Assembly (NCBI RefSeq): GCF_001042715.1
Contig: NZ_CP009687.1
Coordinates: 3,463,418 to 3,527,417 of the forward strand
Length of the DNA: 64,000 nucleotides
Reading direction: 5' to 3'
From: Clostridium aceticum
GTDB lineage: Bacteria; Bacillota; Clostridia; Peptostreptococcales; Natronincolaceae
This document shows, piece after piece, positions 33,308 to 43,308 of the stretch; the first letter of the stretch is position 1; every line of letters begins with the position of its first letter. A program made the position numbers and the translations under genes. The notes below the pieces were generated by a model. The model made no database searches. It was not told the DNA's origin and saw only the letters and a list, made by a program, of their open reading frames with translations.

Positions 33308-34321
33308 TTATTGAATTGCTTCTTTTACTGCTTCAGCTACTTCTTCAGGTACCCAAGCAGTCCATAAATCTTCATATTCTTTTAAAAACCAAACTGCTGC
33401 TTCTTCAGTAGTTGCATCATTTGCCTGCATATAAGCCAGAGCCTCACTGGTAACAGCACTGCTTGTTTGATAGTTTTCTAAAAATGCTACGATCTCTGGT
33501 GCTTTTTCTGGCATATCCTTGTGCACAGCAACAGTTACATCTACAGCAGGCATTTCAGTAGCATACCCATCGTTCCATTTTTCTTCATCATAAGGGATAT
33601 CCTCTAGCAATGTCATATCATACATTCCGATAATCCATGTAGGCTCCCAATAATACCCCAACCAAGCTTCGCCTCTTTCTATAGCAGCTATGATGGAACT
33701 TCCAAGCGCTGTATCAGATCCTGGACTAAAATAGTTGTAATTTTCATCAAGTCCATGGGTTTTTACTTTTTGCTGTAAAATTTCATCTACTTCCCAACCT
33801 GGTATAGCACCGTAGATTCTTCCTTTACTGGAATCCTCTGGATCTTTAAAAACCTCCCAATAATCAGGTAAATCTTGAACGGATCTTAAACCTGGTGCCA
33901 TAGGTTCAATGCCTCTTTCAGCATCTCCTTCAATCACGTAAGTGGGAACATAAAGACCTTGTGCATTATCATCAAAGTTTGTTGAAACCTCTATAATGTC
34001 ACCCTCTTCTAATGCTTCTGTATAAGCCTCTATAATGTTATCTGTCCATAACTCCATATAGACATCAATAGATCCATTTCTAAGGGCTGCAAAGGTAATA
34101 GGAGTGGAACCCATTTCAATATAAGTGGAATATCCATAGCCGTTTTCAATAATCAAAGCAGCTACCTCATTATGGAAGGCAAGACTATCCCAGCCTGCAT
34201 CTGCTAAAACAATTCTTTCATCTGTTCCCTCAGGGGAACATGCCGCCATCACTACTAATGATAAAATAAGCAATACGGTTATACTAATTTTTCTGTAAAG
34301 TCTTTTTCTTAAGTAACTCAT
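33308..34321 (-). CDS. opuAC: Glycine betaine ABC transporter substrate-binding lipoprotein
   Basis: The 337-residue precursor has a lipoprotein signal with MAAC lipobox near residue 24. The mature protein is the OpuAC/ProX quaternary-amine fold: DAGWDSLAFHNEVAALII, YMELWTDN with the Trp used in cation-pi binding, and GEAWLGYYWEPTWIIG near residue 205 supplying further Trp residues. It captures glycine betaine or related osmolytes. The start at 34321 follows AAAGGAGG; the frame to 34393 is open but unneeded. It is the first gene in its operon, after a structured leader. Confidence 0.93.
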   Translation of the reverse strand: MSYLRKRLYRKISITVLLILSLVVMAACSPEGTDERIVLADAGWDSLAFHNEVAALIIENGYGYSTYIEMGSTPITFAALRNGSIDVYMELWTDNIIEAYTEALEEGDIIEVSTNFDDNAQGLYVPTYVIEGDAERGIEPMAPGLRSVQDLPDYWEVFKDPEDSSKGRIYGAIPGWEVDEILQQKVKTHGLDENYNYFSPGSDTALGSSIIAAIERGEAWLGYYWEPTWIIGMYDMTLLEDIPYDEEKWNDGYATEMPAVDVTVAVHKDMPEKAPEIVAFLENYQTSSAVTSEALAYMQANDATTEEAAVWFLKEYEDLWTAWVPEEVAEAVKEAIQ

Positions 34322-34358
34322 TTTTTTCCTCCTTTTGTTTTTAAATAATATTTCGTTA

Positions 34359-34410
34359 TAGACAACCAATTCAGTACCTTCATAACATTGCATACTGCTT
34401 TGGTTATCTA
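34359..34410 (-). promoter_or_regulatory. Inverted repeat in the opuAC leader
   Basis: On the minus strand TAGATAACCAA...CAGTA pairs with TACTG...TTGGTTGTCTA (arms 34393-34410 and 34359-34376). It lies 38 bases before the opuAC start. The outer helix resembles the one in the yibE/F leader (TAGATARCCAA / TTGGTTRTCTATAA). Confidence 0.5.
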
Positions 34411-35055
34411 GTTAACTATTTTAAATTTGAACATAAGAATTACATCTACCGAATCTCATTCATGTAAACTTTAAAATAATAATTGTATAATTATTTAATT
34501 ATACAGGGTTTACTGTCCTAAGTATCAAATATTTATTCATAAGAGATAATTAAATACAATTGTTCCCAAAATTCTCTCGAACTATTCCTTTGCTAATTCT
34601 AAGATCCTTCGATTACACTTTGCTCCCCTCAGGATGACAAGTTATGATTTAGATTAACGCTAATGAATATTCATTATACTTTTACTTTTAGGGTATACTC
34701 CTTTACCTCTAAGCCTTAACTAGAGGAATTCACTTTTTTATACTGGGCTTTTATATTTCACGCTGAAGTAATAAGACAAAAGATGTAAAGCCACAAAGAT
34801 AATTATTATAGATAAGCAATCAGTAGATTTGTATAATTATGCAGAAGTTTTGTTCCGTTTTTTTGTTGTTTTAAGATATAAGTGATAAGTGTTTTGAAAG
34901 ACACAGGAAAATCCCTATTCGGATTTTGAATTTTGATAAGAAGTTTATTTCTAAGGCAGTCTTATTTGATTATTACTGTACTATTATACCACAATGATAA
35001 ATATTTATAAAATTTGATAATCAGGGATAATCCCCCCTTAGCCAGTCTCACAAAA
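34411..35055. other. Long intergenic region, no gene seen
   Basis: No reading frame with a ribosome site was found. The stretch holds repeat copy D (34549-34669), a small hairpin AAAATCC/GGATTTT at 34908-34927, and otherwise A/T-rich sequence. The opuAC promoter should lie near 34411-34480; TTTACA-18-TGTAAT there is only a weak candidate. Confidence 0.6.
34549..34669 (-). repeat. Interspersed repeat, copy D (reverse orientation)
   Basis: Reads TAAATACAATTGTTCCCAAA at the left, CTAATTCTAAGATCCTTCGA in the middle, then AGGATGACAAGTTATGATTT and AGATTAACGCTAATGAA at the right. This is copy A inverted with a similar length. Confidence 0.75.
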
Positions 35056-35084
35056 AAATAGAACTGATATCCTCAGTTCTATTT
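35056..35084 (-). terminator. Terminator after the phosphodiester glycosidase gene
   Basis: AAATAGAACTGA pairs with TCAGTTCTATTT, and seven T residues follow on the minus strand, 21 bases past the stop. Confidence 0.9.
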
Positions 35085-35104
35085 ATATATACTCCCATAT
35101 ACTT

Positions 35105-37897
35105 TTATTCAGACAAATCCTTAATTTGGTAGGTAACCTGATCTTGTACTATATTAAAGGCCACATACTTAGAAGCTTTTCCAGTTGCATTGTTATAAGT
35201 GCCAGTAGAAATATACCTTACACCTTCTATTAACTCGGCTTTTACTTCTTGTCCCCCACCATAAAGAACAAATACCTTTTTACCCTTTTCTGCTGTCTCT
35301 GTCAAGGTTTGTCGCAGCAGATTTGCCTCTAACTGATCTGTAAATCCACTGATAGGTCTAGGTAGCACAACAAAAACATTTTTCTTGTTGGTAGTTTCTA
35401 ATAGATTTATCAGCCATGGCCACTGACTATAGTCAGTATTTCTCAGCCCTCCAGATCTGCTGTCTAAGTAAATGATTAAGTTTTCTTCATGCTCTCTCAT
35501 CTGGTATCCTTGAGAGGCAACAATTGCTGTTTTATTTAATCCGCTGGCAATATCGCTATTAAGACCGCTGGTAAAGATGGCTATATCATAATTATTATTA
35601 ATCATGCTCTTCAATCTTTCAGCGGTTCCAGCATTTATCTGACTCTGAGCATCGCTGTAGGTAACACCGCTATGCACGAAGAATTGCGTTCCCTTTGCTT
35701 GGTATGGAACATTGAGATAATCCTCTACACCTTTTTGCTGTACAGCTGCACTTGGCTGCGTTCCATAAGTAATATCAAGACCGTCAAACAAGAGTTTCCC
35801 TGCTATCTTATTATTACTATCTGTCTCTACTACATAAATTCTCTCTAGCTCAAGTGGTGACGAAACATTTTGTGGTAGATTTGCCTCTAGGTATTTCCAC
35901 CCAGTCCAATCAATCCCATTTTTAAAGTCAATAGTATGTCTGGTTCCTCCAGCATCTCTAACATGTCCTCTAATCCAACTAGGAGCATTTTCAAAAGCAT
36001 ATACCCATAAGCCTATTCGAGAAGCATTGGCAGGAAGGGGCACGTTACCTTTTTCAAATTCAATATAAGCTGCTCTTGTTGCGTCTGCTTGAGTAAAGTC
36101 ATACTCTAATTTTAAAGAATGTTCTCCAACTTTTGTGTTGGTATCCTTTGAAATGCTTCCTGATACCTCTGCTGGGTACGCAGTAAATTTATAATTATAT
36201 TGATCTAGCCCTCCTAACGAGGCTTTATTAGATCCTATTGCAACAGAAACAGTGGCTGTTTTATTGCCAAATGTAGCGGTTAGTGTAGTGGTACCACTTT
36301 TTTCTCCTGCTATATAAGTGCCATTTGTAAAAGTACCTAGCCCTTTTTCATCCTTCCAGCTTAAATCTTTTGTAGAAATAATAGTACTATATCCTCTCCT
36401 ATCTACAGCTGTTACCTTTGGAGTAACACTTCCACCAGGGTTCAAGGAAATACTTCCAGGAGTTATTTGTAATAATCCTACTTCTTCTAGTACCTGCAAC
36501 TTCACTTCCGCTTTTCTTCCTAAGTAGTCTACCTCTATGATGGTTTCTCCCGCCTTGGTAGGTGTAAAACGGTTGTCTTCAAAAAATCCTTCGCCTTTTT
36601 TAATTGTAAAGTTTAATTCCTTTTGATTTGCTGATAGAGGGTTATAATTTGTATCAAAGGCTTTCACCATGATCTCTCTTGAAGCCCCGACAAATCCCTT
36701 GTCTTCATTGATTTCTGCAGTAATTCCCTTCAACTCTGTCTGAAAACCTGGGGATACCACTGCCAATCCATTGACAATTCTTCTTTCTCCTCCATCAGAA
36801 GGATAGTTTACTAGCTCTGCTCTAGCGTTTCCTAACCCTCTAGTCATCATCGTGGTGGAACCACCTCCATCCATGAGTATGGCTTCGTGGCTGCCCAACT
36901 CTATCATTAAATCAACTAAGCGCTTACCGTTCACTCCTGCAAAAGAACTGTGTCTTCCGTCTACTGTTACCATAATCAATTGTTTTCTATCCCTTGTTAT
37001 CCCCACTGCTGTTCTAGGATGGTTCCCTGATATGGTTTGGGTGAAGGTAAAGGGTTGTCCATCTTTTACCAATACAGTGCCTCCGCCTATAGCAAGCTTT
37101 ATATCTTCTAAAGCATAGGGAGCGATCTGGGTATTTACTTTTAATTGATCACCCACTTGTATATTATCATATAAGACCTTTGCATTATCTTGCGAAGCCA
37201 GTAAAACATATCCATTTTGCGGAATAGCTGTTGAAGGTTGTTGTTGCCTTACTTCCGCAACTGTATCTCCTATAACAACGATCTCCACCATATCATAGTG
37301 CTTTGGATTATAACCCGGCGTGTTGGCACCCCAATTACTATCAAGCAACATAATCGCCTGATACTCATGGGTATATTTATTAATAGTGGTTACTGGTATG
37401 CTTTTTCCCTTATCGGTGGTCACATAAATTTCATACTGCCAATAATCTGCAAAAGCCTCATCATTCCTATTGATAGATAAAGTTGCAAAGTTTTCTACAA
37501 AAATCGGGCTGCTAATCATCTGTCCATCTTTAATCATCGTTCCCATGGGAGAGTCAGGATTTGTTAAATAAAAGAAGTCAGCATTAATAGCCGCTACTAC
37601 ATTATTATTTCTATTGACCATAGTGGATAGGGTTTCTTTTGTGGCTACTCCTCCAGCACTTTGCAGTATATCTAGGTTCGTTGCTGGGTTGTCTAAGTCA
37701 ATATATACAACATTGGCATTCAGCCACCCATCCTTATTAAATCTTAAAATATGTTTATGGGTTACACCGCTGGAAATCGTCTCCTTACTTTGTTTTTCGT
37801 AAGCAATACCATCTATTGCAAAAACACCTGTAAAACTACTAGTAACAATTATGGAAACTACCCCTATGGTAGCTAGTGCCTTTTTTAATCCCTTCAT
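35105..37897 (-). CDS. Large secreted phosphodiester glycosidase (NAGPA-like) family protein
   Basis: The 930-residue protein has a signal peptide (cleavage near GVFA-ID) and a phosphodiester glycosidase domain of the NAGPA type at about 90-385. Its marks are AAINADFFY, GNHPRTAVGITRDRKQL and EAILMDGGGSTTMM. Ig-like bacterial segments follow at about 390-555, then a carbohydrate-binding-like beta region at about 560-710 (YIEFEKGNVPLPANASRIGL). A C-terminal region of about 200 residues carries TYSDAQSQINAGTAERLKSM and IYLDSRSGGLRNTD. It is probably wall- or surface-associated and acts on phosphodiester-linked sugars. Starts at ATG 37897 after GGAGGAG. The promoter is TTGAAT-16-TATAAT. Confidence 0.85.
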   Translation of the reverse strand: MKGLKKALATIGVVSIIVTSSFTGVFAIDGIAYEKQSKETISSGVTHKHILRFNKDGWLNANVVYIDLDNPATNLDILQSAGGVATKETLSTMVNRNNNVVAAINADFFYLTNPDSPMGTMIKDGQMISSPIFVENFATLSINRNDEAFADYWQYEIYVTTDKGKSIPVTTINKYTHEYQAIMLLDSNWGANTPGYNPKHYDMVEIVVIGDTVAEVRQQQPSTAIPQNGYVLLASQDNAKVLYDNIQVGDQLKVNTQIAPYALEDIKLAIGGGTVLVKDGQPFTFTQTISGNHPRTAVGITRDRKQLIMVTVDGRHSSFAGVNGKRLVDLMIELGSHEAILMDGGGSTTMMTRGLGNARAELVNYPSDGGERRIVNGLAVVSPGFQTELKGITAEINEDKGFVGASREIMVKAFDTNYNPLSANQKELNFTIKKGEGFFEDNRFTPTKAGETIIEVDYLGRKAEVKLQVLEEVGLLQITPGSISLNPGGSVTPKVTAVDRRGYSTIISTKDLSWKDEKGLGTFTNGTYIAGEKSGTTTLTATFGNKTATVSVAIGSNKASLGGLDQYNYKFTAYPAEVSGSISKDTNTKVGEHSLKLEYDFTQADATRAAYIEFEKGNVPLPANASRIGLWVYAFENAPSWIRGHVRDAGGTRHTIDFKNGIDWTGWKYLEANLPQNVSSPLELERIYVVETDSNNKIAGKLLFDGLDITYGTQPSAAVQQKGVEDYLNVPYQAKGTQFFVHSGVTYSDAQSQINAGTAERLKSMINNNYDIAIFTSGLNSDIASGLNKTAIVASQGYQMREHEENLIIYLDSRSGGLRNTDYSQWPWLINLLETTNKKNVFVVLPRPISGFTDQLEANLLRQTLTETAEKGKKVFVLYGGGQEVKAELIEGVRYISTGTYNNATGKASKYVAFNIVQDQVTYQIKDLSE

Positions 37898-37951
37898 AAA
37901 AAATCTCCTCCTAAAAGTTTCTTGCTAAATTTATCCTCTATTGCTAATTTC

Positions 37952-37979
37952 ATTATATAATACTCCACTAATAATTCAA
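37952..37979 (-). promoter_or_regulatory. Promoter of the glycosidase gene
   Basis: On the minus strand there is TTGAAT (37974-37979), 16 bases, then TATAAT (37952-37957), 55 bases before the gene start. Confidence 0.7.
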
Positions 37980-38066
37980 TTACAGTTATATTACATTTTT
38001 CCACAGCACCAATTTTTTATGTTAAAACTACAACCTAGCAAAAAACCAATTAGAGTAAAATGCAAA

Positions 38067-38114
38067 AAAAACAGCCTGCATAGCACATAGAAACACGTGC
38101 AAGCAACTGTTTTT
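38067..38114 (-). terminator. Terminator after the PrcB-like gene
   Basis: AAAAACAG and CTGTTTTT close a long imperfect hairpin with inner GCAC/GTGC pairing, followed by T residues on the minus strand. Confidence 0.65.
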
Positions 38115-38117
38115 TTA

Positions 38118-38152
38118 AAGATGACAAATTATGGTTTAATTCAACATTAATA
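38118..38152 (-). repeat. Fragment of the interspersed repeat, copy F
   Basis: Matches only one end of the family: GATGACAAATTATGGTTTAA, then TTCAACATTAAT. The rest is missing, consistent with an old truncated copy next to the PrcB-like gene stop. Confidence 0.5.
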
Positions 38153-38629
38153 TTATTGATATTCAACCTTTAACTCTACTTTTTGGGGCAATTCCTTGAG
38201 ATCTGTTTTAACGACTACATAGGGATAGCTGATTACCTGCGGTACTAGTTCGTCAGTTCCTGGATCTCGGAATATAGCGTGCACCACCATCTTTGCTTCA
38301 CTTTTTTCTTTTACTAATTGTATCTTCATGATATCTACTTGGTATCCGCCGGTTAGTTTTTCTCCTCTTGTGACGATGACATAAATTTGTTCATCCACCT
38401 TTGCTGCTAAGGCTCTTTCCAACATCTTATACCTAGGTAGTATGTCTTGGATTTTTTCAGGAACCTGACTATGTTCTAATACTTCATATCCCACCTCTTG
38501 ATCGCCTCCTGATATAAACTTAGGTATAACCTTTACTGCCAGTGCTACAATCACGAAAATGATAATGATGGTAATAAATAATTTCCAATTTATCTTAGGT
38601 AGTTTGGGCAATTTCAATTTATTCTTCAT
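38153..38629 (-). CDS. Membrane-anchored PrcB-like protein
   Basis: The 158-residue protein has one membrane helix (about 16-36) and an extracytoplasmic domain. TRGEKLTGGYQVDIMKIQL near residue 88 and the final VVKTDLKELPQKVELK resemble the PrcB C-terminal domain, found in partners of a treponemal protease complex and in many Clostridia. It probably assists or regulates an exported protease or substrate; a link to the ctpA gene in this window is speculation. Start behind GGGGGAGG. Confidence 0.75.
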   Translation of the reverse strand: MKNKLKLPKLPKINWKLFITIIIIFVIVALAVKVIPKFISGGDQEVGYEVLEHSQVPEKIQDILPRYKMLERALAAKVDEQIYVIVTRGEKLTGGYQVDIMKIQLVKEKSEAKMVVHAIFRDPGTDELVPQVISYPYVVVKTDLKELPQKVELKVEYQ

Positions 38630-38730
38630 ATTCCTCCCCCTTTATGTGACAGCCATTAATCAAGGCAGTCTATATCACTATATTTATTCACTTGTACTGT
38701 AATTTATTCAATGATAGAAGGAAAAAAATT

Positions 38731-38779
38731 GGTTAAATAAAAACCACAGCAAATTTTTTGCTGTGGTTTTTATTTAACC
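38731..38779. terminator. Very strong terminator overlapping the tktB stop
   Basis: A perfect 23-pair stem (38731-38753 with 38757-38779) has a three-base loop, and the right arm contains the tktB stop codon. The core ACCACAGCAAA is G/C-containing and is followed by T residues. Confidence 0.9.
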
Positions 38780-39718
38780 TTTTATCTTTACTGCATTTTC
38801 TACGGTTTCCATGATATTTTCTTTTGTTAGACCATATTTTTTTAGTAAAGCATCAGGTTTTCCAGATTCTCCAAAAGTATCTAACGTTCCTATTCTCTTC
38901 ATCGGTACCGGATGGTTTTCTACTACTACTTCAGCTACTGCCGCCCCTAGTCCTCCAATGATATTATGTTCTTCTACTGTTACAATAGTACCCGTTTCTT
39001 TAGCTGCCTTTATAATAATTTCTTCATCTAGCGGTTTAATCGTATGTATATTAATCACTCTTACAGATAATCCCTTATCTTCTAGGGCTTTAGCCGCCTC
39101 CAATGCTTCATTTACCATAATACCTGTAGCTATAATTGTAGCATCTTTGCCATCCTTTAACATAACACCCTTACCAATTTCAAATTGATAAGTGCTTTCA
39201 TCATTAATAATAGGAACACCTGATCTTCCTAATCGCACATAGACAGGTCCTTTTACTTCAGCTATAGTATGGATAGCAGCTTTTGCCTCCACAGCATCAG
39301 CAGGAACGATTACTGTCATATTTGGAATCACTCTCATACAAGCAATGTCCTCTAACGCTTGATGGGAAGCACCATCTTCTCCTACTGTCAATCCTGCATG
39401 GGTTGCACATATTTTTACATTTAGTTTTGGATAGCCAATAGAGTTACGGATGATCTCAAAAGCCCTCCCTGTAGCAAACATAGCAAAGGTACTGGCGAAG
39501 GGAACTTTACCTACTGTAGCTAAGCCTGCTGCTGTACCCATCAAGTTTTGTTCGGCAATACCCATATTAAAAAATCTTTCAGGAAACTTTTTTGCAAAAT
39601 CATTGGTTTTAGTAGATTTAGATAAATCTGCGTCCAGCACTACTACATTAGGATTACTGCTGCCTAGCTCTACCAAGGCCTCACCATAAGCTTCTCTCGT
39701 AGCTACTTTTTTAGTCAT
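38774..39718 (-). CDS. Transketolase, C-terminal subunit
   Basis: The 314-residue subunit carries the pyrimidine-binding and C-terminal domains of transketolase: [20 protein letters not shown], then [15 protein letters not shown] with the catalytic Glu near residue 60, [14 protein letters not shown] near residue 110, and the Rossmann-like C-terminal part. It partners with the separate N-terminal subunit to transfer two-carbon units in the pentose phosphate pathway. The start at 39718 follows AGGAGGTG by eight bases and overlaps the upstream gene by eight bases. Confidence 0.93.
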   Translation of the reverse strand: MTKKVATREAYGEALVELGSSNPNVVVLDADLSKSTKTNDFAKKFPERFFNMGIAEQNLMGTAAGLATVGKVPFASTFAMFATGRAFEIIRNSIGYPKLNVKICATHAGLTVGEDGASHQALEDIACMRVIPNMTVIVPADAVEAKAAIHTIAEVKGPVYVRLGRSGVPIINDESTYQFEIGKGVMLKDGKDATIIATGIMVNEALEAAKALEDKGLSVRVINIHTIKPLDEEIIIKAAKETGTIVTVEEHNIIGGLGAAVAEVVVENHPVPMKRIGTLDTFGESGKPDALLKKYGLTKENIMETVENAVKIKG

Positions 39719-40541
39719 TTGCCTCACCTCCTAACTCCTTTAATGCCTGATCTTTCTCTTCTGCCTTTGGAGCATTACCATGCCATTCTACTGCATTTTC
39801 CATAAAGGAAACCCCTTTTCCTTTAACAGTACTAGCAATAATCACAGTTGGCTTGCCCTTTGTGCTTTTAGCTTCTTCTAATGCCTTAATAATCTCCTCA
39901 AAGGAATGACCATCAATTTCTATAATGTGCCATCCAAAGGCTTTAAATTTATCGGTAATAGGATCTACATTCATTACTTCTTCATTAGGCCCATCAATTT
40001 GCAGCTTATTAAAATCTATAATAGCTGTTAAATTATCTAGCTTATAATGAGCAGCAGACATAGCAGCTTCCCAGACAAGTCCCTCCTGTAGCTCTCCATC
40101 GCCTAAAAGCGTATATACTCTGTAGTCTTTTTTATCTAGCTTACCTCCTAATGCCATACCACAGGAGGCTGAAAAACCCTGCCCTAAAGAACCTGTAGAC
40201 ATTTCTACCCCAGGGGTACCCTTCATATCAGGATGCCCTTGCAGCATAGCATCAACTTTTCTTAACCGATAAAGTTCTTCTTTAGGAAAATAGCCTTTTT
40301 CTGCTAAAGCAGCATATACTACTGGAGCTGCATGACCTTTCGACAGAACAAATCTATCCCGGTCCTCCTTCTTAGGGTTTTGAGGATCTACCTTCATTTC
40401 ATGAAAGTATAATGTTGTTAAAATATCTGCTGCTGACAATGAACCTCCCGGATGTCCTGAAGCTGATTCATAAAGCATTTCAATAATATGCCTTCGTATT
40501 ACGGTTGATTTTTCTTTTAACAAATTGTAATCAATAGTCAA
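39711..40541 (-). CDS. Transketolase, N-terminal (ThDP-binding) subunit
   Basis: The 276-residue subunit binds thiamine diphosphate: [14 protein letters not shown] near residue 28, [20 protein letters not shown] near residue 68 and the ThDP motif [17 protein letters not shown] near residue 147, with [12 protein letters not shown] after it. Split transketolases are common in Clostridia and archaea. Start is TTG at 40541, seven bases after AGGAGG. The gene follows a YitT-type membrane protein gene by 11 bases, an operon mix with no clear metabolic link. Confidence 0.93.
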   Translation of the reverse strand: MTIDYNLLKEKSTVIRRHIIEMLYESASGHPGGSLSAADILTTLYFHEMKVDPQNPKKEDRDRFVLSKGHAAPVVYAALAEKGYFPKEELYRLRKVDAMLQGHPDMKGTPGVEMSTGSLGQGFSASCGMALGGKLDKKDYRVYTLLGDGELQEGLVWEAAMSAAHYKLDNLTAIIDFNKLQIDGPNEEVMNVDPITDKFKAFGWHIIEIDGHSFEEIIKALEEAKSTKGKPTVIIASTVKGKGVSFMENAVEWHGNAPKAEEKDQALKELGGEAND

Positions 40542-40552
40542 CGCGTTCCCTC

Positions 40553-41419
40553 CTATTTTTTTATTTCTTTAAACCCTTCACCTAATACTTCGTGAATGGT
40601 AGTTACCATAATAAAAGCCTTCTCATCAATTTCATAAACAACTTTCTTTAGTTTTGCCACTTGTACACGATTTACTACACACATCAGTACCTCTCTTTTA
40701 TTACCAGTGTAAAGTCCTCTGCCCTCTAAGGCAGTTACACCTCTACCAATTTCTTCAATGATTCTTTTGCCTATTTTTTCGGAATCCTTAGAAATAATAT
40801 AAAAGGCTTTTGCATAGCTTAGGTCTTCCACAATAAAGTCTGCCAGCTTTACAGTAATATAAAGGGCAATCACTGAATACAACGATGTTTCGATATTCCG
40901 CTGTACAATACCAGCTGTTGCAACAACCATCAAATCTAGAATCATCATTAGTTTAGCAGTACTAATGCTTGGAAAGTATTTATTTAGTATGGCTCCAGCC
41001 AGATCTGTTCCTCCTGTTGTCCCTCCAAAACGAAAAACAGCACCTAAACCAACCCCTAAAAGAACACCACCATATATAGCCGCCAGTAAAATATCCTGGG
41101 TGATAATGGCCCCCTCACCAAAAAGCATAAGAAATATTCTAATAAAAGCTGATAATATCAAAATAGCATAAGCGGTTTTGACACCAAACACTTTTCCTAG
41201 TACCAGCAGTCCTACCATAAACAGGGGAATATTAATAGCGAGATTTGTGATATCAATAGGAATACCCACTAACTCTTCGATAAGAATAGCTACACCCGTC
41301 ACACCACCAGGGGCAATCGTATTTGGTTTTAAAAATAAGTTAAGACTAATTGCCATAAGGGCACAGCCTATGGTAATACCTACATATTCTATCATAACAT
41401 TATGCTTTTTATTACTCAA
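40553..41419 (-). CDS. YitT/DUF2179 family membrane protein
   Basis: The 288-residue protein has five or six helices in its first 200 residues, with the YitT-type motif [20 protein letters not shown] near residue 31 and [15 protein letters not shown] near residue 128. A cytoplasmic DUF2179 (ACT-like) domain covers about 205-288: [15 protein letters not shown] and [13 protein letters not shown]. Function is unknown; some relatives have been linked to transport or envelope stress. Start is TTG 41419 after GGAGGG. Confidence 0.9.
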   Translation of the reverse strand: MSNKKHNVMIEYVGITIGCALMAISLNLFLKPNTIAPGGVTGVAILIEELVGIPIDITNLAINIPLFMVGLLVLGKVFGVKTAYAILILSAFIRIFLMLFGEGAIITQDILLAAIYGGVLLGVGLGAVFRFGGTTGGTDLAGAILNKYFPSISTAKLMMILDLMVVATAGIVQRNIETSLYSVIALYITVKLADFIVEDLSYAKAFYIISKDSEKIGKRIIEEIGRGVTALEGRGLYTGNKREVLMCVVNRVQVAKLKKVVYEIDEKAFIMVTTIHEVLGEGFKEIKK

Positions 41420-41444
41420 GATTATCCCTCCGTGAGTGAACTCC

Positions 41445-42167
41445 TTACTGTTTTAAAGTTACACGAACTAAGAATTTTGGCAAAGCTGCCATTCTCTTCG
41501 CCCTCCAAGGTTCCTTAATCAAGCGATAAAACCATTCTAAACCCAGTCTTTGAAAGAATAACGGAGCTCTTTTAGCGGTGCCTGCATAAATATCTACACT
41601 GCCCCCTACCCCCATGGCTAGTTTGCAATTTAACTGGTCTCGATATTTATGAATCCATTTCTCTTGCTTCGGAGCACCTAGACAAACAAAAAGAACATCT
41701 GGTGCAACCTGATTGATTTCTTCTATGATTTGTGGTTCATCGGTTTCTTGGAAATAACCATGATGAAATCCAGCAATTTTAATGCCTCTGTATTGCTTCT
41801 TCATGGTTTCACAAGCCAATGCTGCTATCCCTGGCTTCCCCCCCATTAAGAAGATAGATTTTTGCTTCTCACCACAGTAGGTTAACAACTTGTCCATGGT
41901 ATCTATTCCTGTAACCCGCTCTTTTAATCCTAGTCCTTTTATTTTAGAAGCAATAATTAATCCAATACCGTCTGGTAATACTAAGTCTGCTTCTTGCAGA
42001 ACATTTAATAAACGCTGATCCTGCTGTGCCACCATGATGATTTCTGGGTTAGGGGTATATACTTTTTTCAGTGTATCTCCTTCTAAAAAAACAGTCAATT
42101 GTTGGAATGCTTCTTGAGCTGTTATTTGATCTATTGGTACACCCAGTATTTTAACCTGATTTCTCAT
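41445..42167 (-). CDS. tagA: WecB/TagA/CpsF family glycosyltransferase
   Basis: The 240-residue GT26 enzyme has VYTPNPEIIMVAQQD near residue 38, LPDGIGLIIASK near residue 69, IFLMGGKPGIA and the family signature VCLGAPKQEKWIHKYRDQL near residue 167. TagA-type enzymes add N-acetylmannosamine in building teichoic acid or secondary wall polymer on a lipid carrier. It overlaps csaB by four bases (ATGA), consistent with joint work on a pyruvylated wall polymer. Confidence 0.92.
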   Translation of the reverse strand: MRNQVKILGVPIDQITAQEAFQQLTVFLEGDTLKKVYTPNPEIIMVAQQDQRLLNVLQEADLVLPDGIGLIIASKIKGLGLKERVTGIDTMDKLLTYCGEKQKSIFLMGGKPGIAALACETMKKQYRGIKIAGFHHGYFQETDEPQIIEEINQVAPDVLFVCLGAPKQEKWIHKYRDQLNCKLAMGVGGSVDIYAGTAKRAPLFFQRLGLEWFYRLIKEPWRAKRMAALPKFLVRVTLKQ

Positions 42168-43261
42168 GACTTATCTCCTTCTTGTATAAACTCTTGGAAT
42201 ATTTCTACATTCAACTGTACTTTCTTATCCAAACTTTTTTTTATTTCCTTTAATTGTTGAACATACTCACTTTTATTTTCAATAACAGCATCAATAGCTG
42301 TCCATAAGTTAATCATATCTAAATTCTCTACATTTCCTCCACTTTTTTGCCCCGTTAGTTTTAGAAAACTAGAAATTTTAGTATCATATTCTAATCCTAC
42401 CATTGGCACGCCAGCAATAGCTGAAAAAACTAGGGAATGCAACCGCATCCCCAACAAAAGATCTAGCTTGCTTATGATTCCTATCATTTCTCTAGGGTGA
42501 TACTGTTTTGTGATGATCTTGGGTACTGTTTTCATCTTCTCAACAATTTGTTGAGAAGTACTTATATCATTAGGAAACTGCATTGGAATAAAAACAACCT
42601 CATAGTTTCTATTTATCAAGTAATCCGCTGTCTGAGCAATAACTTCTTTGTACTTAACTTGACCCTTCCATTCCCTTATAGATATACCTACCCATTTTTT
42701 TGTTAAATCCATTCCTTCTTGACGAAAGATTTTTTCTATTCTCTTATCATCAATCATCTCTAAGCCCAAAGCAATATCTGCCGTCACCATGATATCCTTC
42801 TTTATACCTAAGGCCTGCATTGCCTCCTTGGACTGATAATCCCTCACGGTGATTCTATCTACTTGATTGATAATATAATTCACAAGCTTTTTATTAAGAT
42901 ATCCTGTAATAGGACCAAAACCATTACCATAAAACATTACCTTTTTTCCCATTCTTTTTGCCATCAGAATAATTGCCAAGTAATAAATCAAAGACCTACT
43001 GCTAGTTACATCCTGTAATATAGATCCTCCTCCGCTAATCACCACATCTGATGCTCTAATAGCCTTAGTAATCTCCTTAAAGCTATTTCGGCTAACTGCA
43101 TGAATTTTATGCTTCTGCATCGTATCTTTAGCATTATAACTAAGGGCAGTTAGTTTAGCTTGAGGTAGTACCTCTTTTATTTCCCTTATAATTGCTTCTA
43201 AAATTGCTTCATCTCCTGTATTATGGAATCCATAGTAACCAAACAAGAATATATTTTTCAT
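42164..43261 (-). CDS. csaB: Polysaccharide pyruvyl transferase CsaB
   Basis: The 365-residue protein has the CsaB fold: FLFGYYGFHNTGDEAILEAI at the start, VISGGGSILQDVTSSRSLIY near residue 75, FYGNGFGPI near residue 110 and LLGMRLHSLVFSAIAGVPM near residue 270. CsaB transfers pyruvate from phosphoenolpyruvate to secondary cell wall polymer, creating the ligand for SLH domains that hold S-layer proteins. Start at ATG 43261 with AAGAGGAAG upstream. Its presence implies an SLH-anchored surface layer. Confidence 0.93.
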   Translation of the reverse strand: MKNIFLFGYYGFHNTGDEAILEAIIREIKEVLPQAKLTALSYNAKDTMQKHKIHAVSRNSFKEITKAIRASDVVISGGGSILQDVTSSRSLIYYLAIILMAKRMGKKVMFYGNGFGPITGYLNKKLVNYIINQVDRITVRDYQSKEAMQALGIKKDIMVTADIALGLEMIDDKRIEKIFRQEGMDLTKKWVGISIREWKGQVKYKEVIAQTADYLINRNYEVVFIPMQFPNDISTSQQIVEKMKTVPKIITKQYHPREMIGIISKLDLLLGMRLHSLVFSAIAGVPMVGLEYDTKISSFLKLTGQKSGGNVENLDMINLWTAIDAVIENKSEYVQQLKEIKKSLDKKVQLNVEIFQEFIQEGDKS

Positions 43262-43308
43262 TAATTTCTTCCTCTCTTGCTCTTTGAGATTGAACGAATA
43301 AGAACTAT

